Source of the DNA: JBEBVQ01 sp964527735
GTDB taxonomy: Bacteria; Bacteroidota; Bacteroidia; Chitinophagales; Chitinophagaceae
Direction of reading: 5' to 3'
Assembly (NCBI GenBank): GCA_964527735.1
Contig: CAZGPG010000019.1
Coordinates: forward strand, 13,034 to 77,033
DNA: 64,000 bases
Below are positions 59,366 through 64,000 of the stretch, piece by piece (the stretch's first letter is position 1; the number at the start of each line of letters is the position of its first letter). The translations under genes were made by a program, and so were the position numbers. The notes under the pieces were generated by a model, which was not told the origin of the DNA, made no database searches, and saw only the letters and a list, made by a program, of their open reading frames with translations.

Positions 59366-62300
59366 ATGAGCCTTCCTTCCATTTCCCTGCAACGACCCGT
59401 ACTGGCCATTGTACTCAATATCATTATTGTTATATTCGGCATTATCGGGTTTAATTTCCTGGGGGTGCGGGATTATCCGTCCATTGATCCGCCGATCATC
59501 AACGTACGGACATCCTATGCGGGAGCGAACCCGGACATTGTGGAATCCCAGATCACTGAGCCCCTGGAGAAATCCATCAACGGTATTGCGGGTATCAAAA
59601 ACATTTCGTCCACGAGCGCGCAGGGCAGCAGTAATATCACTGTCGAATTTGATCTGGGCATAGATCTGGAAGCTGCAGCCAACGATGTACGTGACAAAGT
59701 TTCTCAGGCAACGCGGAACCTGCCGCAGGATATCGATGCCCCTCCCGTGGTATCAAAAGCAGATGCGAACGCCGGCCCGATCCTCTCTATGACGGTGCAA
59801 AGCGACACCCGCAACCAGCTTGAACTTACCGAGTATGCGGAAAACGTATTGGTAGAAAGGCTCCAGACCATACCCGGAGTGAGCAGCATACAGATCTGGG
59901 GACAAAAAAGATATGCCATGCGCCTTTGGCTGGACCCGGTGCGGATGGCAGGACAGGGTGTTACATTCACAGATGTGGAGCAGGCAGTAACCCGGCAGAA
60001 TGTGGAATTACCCGCCGGTAAATTATCCGGCAGCAACACGGAACTATCGGTGCGTACCCTGGGGCGGCTTTTTACGGAAGAAGACTTTAATAGCCTCATC
60101 GTTAAAACAGAAAACGGGATTGACGTGCATCTCCGGGAGATCGGCGAAGCCGTGCTCGGACCGGAAAATGAAGAGACCGTACTGAAAGAGAGCGCCGTTC
60201 CCATGATCGCCCTGGCGGTTGTTCCCCAGCCAGGCTCCAATTATGTAGCCATTGCAGACGAGTTTTACAAACGGTATGATCAACTGAAAAAAGATATCCC
60301 TGAAGATTTCAAGGTGGATATAGCGATGGATAATACCATTAGTATCCGCAACTCGATCTTCGAAGTGGAAGAAACACTGTTAATCGCCTTCCTCCTGGTC
60401 ATTGTGATCATTTACCTGTTTTTCCGCGACTGGCTGATCGCACTCCGTCCACTGATTGACATACCGATAAGCCTGATCGGCGCTTTCTTTATCATGTATA
60501 TGTGCGGGTTTACGATCAATGTGCTTTCCCTTCTGGCTATTGTGCTCGCGACAGGGCTGGTGGTAGACGACGGCATTGTGGTTACAGAAAACATTTACAA
60601 GAAAATAGAACGGGGCATGGAGAAGCACCGCGCGGCAAGGGAGGGCAGCGAAGAAATCTATTTTGCCGTTATCTCCACATCCATTACACTCGCAATCGTA
60701 TTTCTGCCGATCATCTTCCTCGAAGGCTTTACCGGACGACTATTCCGTGAGTTTGGCGTCGTTGTGGCCGGCGCTGTGCTTATCTCCGCTTTTGTATCTC
60801 TGACGCTCACCCCGGTGCTTAACGTCATGCTCACACGCAAGAATCACAAACCATCCTGGTTCTACGTCAAAACCGAACCGTTTTTCCTCGGCATGGAGCG
60901 CGGCTACAAAAAAGGGCTGGTTTGGGTGATGCGGCACAAATGGGTGGCGATTACCGGTATGGTGGCTTCACTTTCGCTCATCTTTCTTATCGGGCGCGGA
61001 TTACAAAGCGAGCTGGCGCCACTGGAAGACCGGAGCCGCTTCCGGATGCAACTGTCTGCTCCGGAAGGAACCTCCTTCGACGCAATGGACCAGTATGTGA
61101 ACAGTGTCGTGGAAATGATCATGGATTCCGTACCGGAACGACGGATCATCCTGTCTGTTACTGCACCGGGCTTTACCGGATCAGGAGCCGTCAATACCGG
61201 CTTCCTGAATGTACGACTGAAAGAACCGGACGAAAGAGAACGTACGCAAAATGAGATCACCCAGCAGGTGAACCGTGCAGTACAGCAATTCAACTTCGGA
61301 CGTGCATTTGCCATACAGGAGCAGACAATCTCAGTACAACGGGGCGGGAGCGCTTTTCCTGTTGTATATGTACTCCAGAACATTGATTTTGAAAAATTAT
61401 CAGAAGTGCTGCCTCACTTTCTCGATGAAGCAAACAAAAGCCCGGTTTTCCAGGGAGTTGACGTAGATCTGAAATTCAACAAGCCTGAAATCGCTGTTTC
61501 CATAGACCGGGCAAAAGCATCGCAATTGGGGGTATCCATAGCAGATATATCCCAAACCCTCCAGCTTGCATTAAGCAACCGCAGGCTTGGTTATTTTACC
61601 CGGAGCGGCAAGCAATACGAGGTGATCGGACAGGTCTCACGCCCCAATCGTGAAGTACCGGTAAACCTGAATACCTATTATGTACGCAATGGATCCGGCG
61701 AAATGATCTCTCTGGATAACCTGGTACAGCTCGAAGAAACGACCAGCCCTTCCCAGATATATCACTTCAACCGCTATAAATCTGCAACGATCTCCGCACA
61801 GCTTGCGCCGGGGAAAACGATCGGAGATGGTATCGCTGCCATGCGTGCTGCTTATGACAAGCTGTCGGAAGAAGAGATCATAGACGACAGCTTCACCACT
61901 TCACTGAGCGGAGCGTCTAAGGACTACGAGGAAAGCTCTTCAAACGTACTCTTTGCCTTTGTGCTGGCGCTGGTGCTTATCTACCTGATCCTGGCCGCAC
62001 AGTTTGAAAGCTTTGTAGATCCGATGATCATTATGCTTACCGTACCATTAGCTATAGCGGGCGCCGTAATTTCACTTTGGTTGTTCGATCAGACGCTGAA
62101 TATTTTCTCCCAGATCGGGATGATCATGCTGATCGGCCTGGTTACCAAAAACGGTATCCTGATCGTTGAATATACCAATAAGGTTTTCGAACGCGGCACA
62201 AACAAAACGGAAGCCGCTATACGAGGCGCCGCCATGCGCCTTCGCCCGATCCTGATGACGACGCTTGCCATGATGTTCGGAGCGTTGCCCCTCGCGGTGT

Positions 62301-62464
62301 CGCTGGGCGCGGCGTCTACCAGCCGTATGCCGTTAGGGATCGTGATCGTGGGCGGTCTTTTATTTTCACTGCTGCTGTCGTTGTTTGTTGTACCCGTTAT
62401 GTACACACTCCTGTCGAGAAGAAAAACCAAACCGGCAACAGCCATAGACAAACTGAACGATTAA
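59366..62464 (+). CDS. RND-family multidrug efflux permease (HAE-1/AcrB-type)
   Basis: This 1032-residue inner-membrane pump has 12 membrane segments. The TM4 proton-relay acids are in TGLVVDDGIVVTENI (two Asp). The RND motifs FLPIIFLEGFTGRLFREFGVV and LLSLFVVPVMYTLL are conserved. The docking and porter domains are complete (GVSSIQIWGQKRYAMRLW, SGAVNTGFLNVRLKE). The length fits HAE-1 rather than the heavy-metal CzcA type. The tolC gene follows with a one-base overlap, but no membrane-fusion (adaptor) gene lies upstream or downstream in the window, which is unusual. Confidence 0.94.
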   Translation: MSLPSISLQRPVLAIVLNIIIVIFGIIGFNFLGVRDYPSIDPPIINVRTSYAGANPDIVESQITEPLEKSINGIAGIKNISSTSAQGSSNITVEFDLGIDLEAAANDVRDKVSQATRNLPQDIDAPPVVSKADANAGPILSMTVQSDTRNQLELTEYAENVLVERLQTIPGVSSIQIWGQKRYAMRLWLDPVRMAGQGVTFTDVEQAVTRQNVELPAGKLSGSNTELSVRTLGRLFTEEDFNSLIVKTENGIDVHLREIGEAVLGPENEETVLKESAVPMIALAVVPQPGSNYVAIADEFYKRYDQLKKDIPEDFKVDIAMDNTISIRNSIFEVEETLLIAFLLVIVIIYLFFRDWLIALRPLIDIPISLIGAFFIMYMCGFTINVLSLLAIVLATGLVVDDGIVVTENIYKKIERGMEKHRAAREGSEEIYFAVISTSITLAIVFLPIIFLEGFTGRLFREFGVVVAGAVLISAFVSLTLTPVLNVMLTRKNHKPSWFYVKTEPFFLGMERGYKKGLVWVMRHKWVAITGMVASLSLIFLIGRGLQSELAPLEDRSRFRMQLSAPEGTSFDAMDQYVNSVVEMIMDSVPERRIILSVTAPGFTGSGAVNTGFLNVRLKEPDERERTQNEITQQVNRAVQQFNFGRAFAIQEQTISVQRGGSAFPVVYVLQNIDFEKLSEVLPHFLDEANKSPVFQGVDVDLKFNKPEIAVSIDRAKASQLGVSIADISQTLQLALSNRRLGYFTRSGKQYEVIGQVSRPNREVPVNLNTYYVRNGSGEMISLDNLVQLEETTSPSQIYHFNRYKSATISAQLAPGKTIGDGIAAMRAAYDKLSEEEIIDDSFTTSLSGASKDYEESSSNVLFAFVLALVLIYLILAAQFESFVDPMIIMLTVPLAIAGAVISLWLFDQTLNIFSQIGMIMLIGLVTKNGILIVEYTNKVFERGTNKTEAAIRGAAMRLRPILMTTLAMMFGALPLAVSLGAASTSRMPLGIVIVGGLLFSLLLSLFVVPVMYTLLSRRKTKPATAIDKLND

Positions 62465-63771
62465 TGAACCGACTAACAGCCATCACCTTTGGTCTGCTGT
62501 GCCTGCTGATCACGCCTGATATACAGGCGCAGGAACGGCTCACCCTGCAAGATGCCATCGCCAAAGCACTGGAATATAATTTCGATATCCGGATCGCCCG
62601 GACAATATCCGACCAGGCAACCGTCAACAATACAGCGGGTAACGCAGGCATGCTGCCCAACCTGAACGCTTCCGGCTCTTACGGTGCAGGCAGCGCCAAC
62701 ACCCATATTGAATTTGCCGACGGCAGGATACAGGACGTGGATAATGCGCTTTCCGAAACCATCAGCGGCAGCGTACTGCTCAACTGGACATTATTCGATG
62801 GCGGACGCATGTTTTACCGGAAAAAGCAACTGAACGAACTGGAAGAGATCGGACAGGTGCAGCTCAAGGCACAGGTACAGGCTACCGTTTCACAAGTCAT
62901 ACAGGCATATGCTCAAGTCGTATTACAACAACAGCAACTGGTAGCCATTGATACCGGATTGATCCTGGCAAAGGTCAGGATGATACTTTCACAAGCCAAC
63001 TATGAAACCGGGGCATCTGCCAAAGTGGACTTTCTCCAGGCACGGGTGGATTATAATGCACGGCAGTCCGACTCCCTGTATCAGAAAGCTGCATTGACTG
63101 CTTCTTATGCCCTGCTGAATGCGCTCATGGGAGAAGAAGCGGACCGTATTTATATGGTGGACGATACGATAGCGATTACCACCCACCTGCAGCCCAAAGA
63201 CAAGGAGCTGCTGAAGCAGATCAATCCTGTACTGGATCTGGCACGCCGGAGCGCCGAAGTATCACGCCTCGAAGCGAAAATAGCCCGCTCGGCTTACCTG
63301 CCTTCCCTCGCACTGAACGGAGGATATATTTACACCCGCACGGCCAGCCAGGCAGGGTTTGCACTATTCAACCGGAGCACCGGCCCGAACGGTTCGCTCA
63401 ATCTCAATGTTCCGATCTTCCAGGGCGGCAACATCCGGCGCACAGCCAAAGTAGCCTCATTGCAGGCGCTAAGCGATGAATTGCTGTACGAGCGGCAAAA
63501 CACCGAACTAAGCAGGCAATACCGTACTGCGTGGAGCAACTACAGCGTATCTGTCGGAGCGTACAAACTGGAAATGGACAATATTAAATACGCCAAAGAA
63601 AATCTCGACATCCAGCAGGAGCGGTTCAAGGTAGGCATCTCGACGACGTTGGAAACCCGCGAAGCCGAAAACGGGTACGTGCAGGCGCTGGTACGGTTGT
63701 ACACGGCCATCTACAACCTGAAGGTAAATGAAACGGTGGTGAAGGAACTGGAAGGTGAATTGGTCAGGTAG
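62464..63771 (+). CDS. TolC-family outer-membrane efflux protein
   Basis: This 435-residue outer-membrane channel has signal MNRLTAITFGLLCLLITPDIQAQ. It shows the duplicated TolC pattern: LTLQDAIAKALEYNFDIRIA at the first helix, then two long helical hairpins and GSVLLNWTLFDGGRMF and LNLNVPIFQGGNIRRTAKVA beta parts. No lipobox Cys is seen, so it is the TolC type rather than a NodT/CusC lipoprotein. Its ATG shares one base with the RND stop (TAATG). Its TAG stop is inside a perfect palindrome shared with hisS. Confidence 0.93.
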   Translation: MNRLTAITFGLLCLLITPDIQAQERLTLQDAIAKALEYNFDIRIARTISDQATVNNTAGNAGMLPNLNASGSYGAGSANTHIEFADGRIQDVDNALSETISGSVLLNWTLFDGGRMFYRKKQLNELEEIGQVQLKAQVQATVSQVIQAYAQVVLQQQQLVAIDTGLILAKVRMILSQANYETGASAKVDFLQARVDYNARQSDSLYQKAALTASYALLNALMGEEADRIYMVDDTIAITTHLQPKDKELLKQINPVLDLARRSAEVSRLEAKIARSAYLPSLALNGGYIYTRTASQAGFALFNRSTGPNGSLNLNVPIFQGGNIRRTAKVASLQALSDELLYERQNTELSRQYRTAWSNYSVSVGAYKLEMDNIKYAKENLDIQQERFKVGISTTLETREAENGYVQALVRLYTAIYNLKVNETVVKELEGELVR

Positions 63772-63795
63772 AGGCGCGATGCATCGCGCCTCTAC
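63768..63795. repeat. Perfect 28-base GTAGAGGC palindrome holding both stop codons
   Basis: GTAGAGGCGCGATG is followed by its exact complement (CATCGCGCCTCTAC), symmetric about 63781.5. The tolC TAG is 63769-63771 and the hisS TAG is 63794-63792 on the other strand. It belongs with the GTAGGGGC family. Confidence 0.9.
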
Positions 63796-64000
63796 GGTGA
63801 TAAACGGTCAATCCCCTGTTTCAGGGCAATCATTTCCTGCTGGCCGGTCGTAAAATCCTTCAGGCTCACCATTCCTTTTTCCCGTTCTTCATCGCCGGCA
63901 ATGATCACATAGGCAAAGCCACGTTTGTTTGCGTATTTCATCTGCTTCCTGACTTCCGCACTTTTTTCGCGGTAAAAATTAAGTATTTGATAATAAATAT
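63792..64000 (-). CDS. hisS: Histidyl-tRNA synthetase, C-terminal fragment (cut by the window edge)
   Basis: The last about 68 residues of a class II synthetase end KQMKYANKRGFAYVIIAGDE, then EREKGMVSLKDFTTGQQEM, and stop at TAG 63794-63792. This is the HisRS anticodon-binding domain (GDEE followed by a basic/Lys-rich loop and LKDFTTGQQ). The 5' part is outside the window, so completeness cannot be judged. It is convergent with tolC. Confidence 0.85.
   Translation of the reverse strand, partial: IYYQILNFYREKSAEVRKQMKYANKRGFAYVIIAGDEEREKGMVSLKDFTTGQQEMIALKQGIDRLSP

Overview
The window looks like a chromosomal segment from a Bacteroidota bacterium, most likely a Chitinophagaceae-type member of the Chitinophagales. 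The evidence is: proteins with type IX secretion C-terminal domains (two type A, two CHU_C/type B), an S46 dipeptidyl-peptidase, the short Bacteroidota RpoD, upstream regions with TAnnTTTG -7 elements, the miaB / sigma-54 activator / lptE / secG gene order, and paired M16 proteases. The genus assignment is inference from protein style, not from a search.

Positions 1-8300 are visibly AT-richer than the rest and form one minus-strand operon. It encodes two TerD proteins, three vWA (TerY-like) proteins, an acidic TerB/EF-hand-like protein, a 55-residue basic protein, a PP2C phosphatase, a Ser/Thr-kinase-like protein with a zinc ribbon, and TerC. This is the TerY-phosphatase-kinase 'triad' of Ter-type stress systems. 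It ends beside a long structured inverted repeat (8331-8449), and composition shifts to the host-like pattern near 8.7 kb. It looks horizontally acquired.

From 8.7 to 34 kb the genes are mostly core: hydrolase and recF; pdhA, a TPR protein and ribH; osmC; an lptF-PAP2-GT39 envelope operon; rpoD; a TonB receptor with a metal-box-like operator; relA/spoT; miaB, sigma-54 activator, lptE, TPR protein and secG; trxA; a desaturase; and lysS. From 33.4 to 44.9 kb come secreted or periplasmic proteases (an M16 pair and an S46 DPP11-like enzyme), two T9SS cargo proteins, a ROK kinase and a metallo-beta-lactamase-fold hydrolase.

Positions 44.9-47.1 kb are a repeat-rich patch: a REP-associated tyrosine transposase (RAYT) flanked by inverted REP hairpins, an apparent transposase-less derivative of the same element, and a run of tandem palindromes. 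From 47.1 to 64 kb are a transglutaminase-like membrane protein, a BtuF-like protein, a SET-domain protein, two large T9SS cargo proteins divergent from a two-component system, Mn-type superoxide dismutase, an RND/TolC efflux pair with no adaptor gene, and the 3' end of hisS.

A striking global feature is the density of dispersed palindromic repeats between genes. At least five sequence families occur, and many copies overlap or supply the stop codon of the adjacent gene. No tRNA, rRNA, CRISPR array, integrase or insertion sequence other than the RAYT element was seen.
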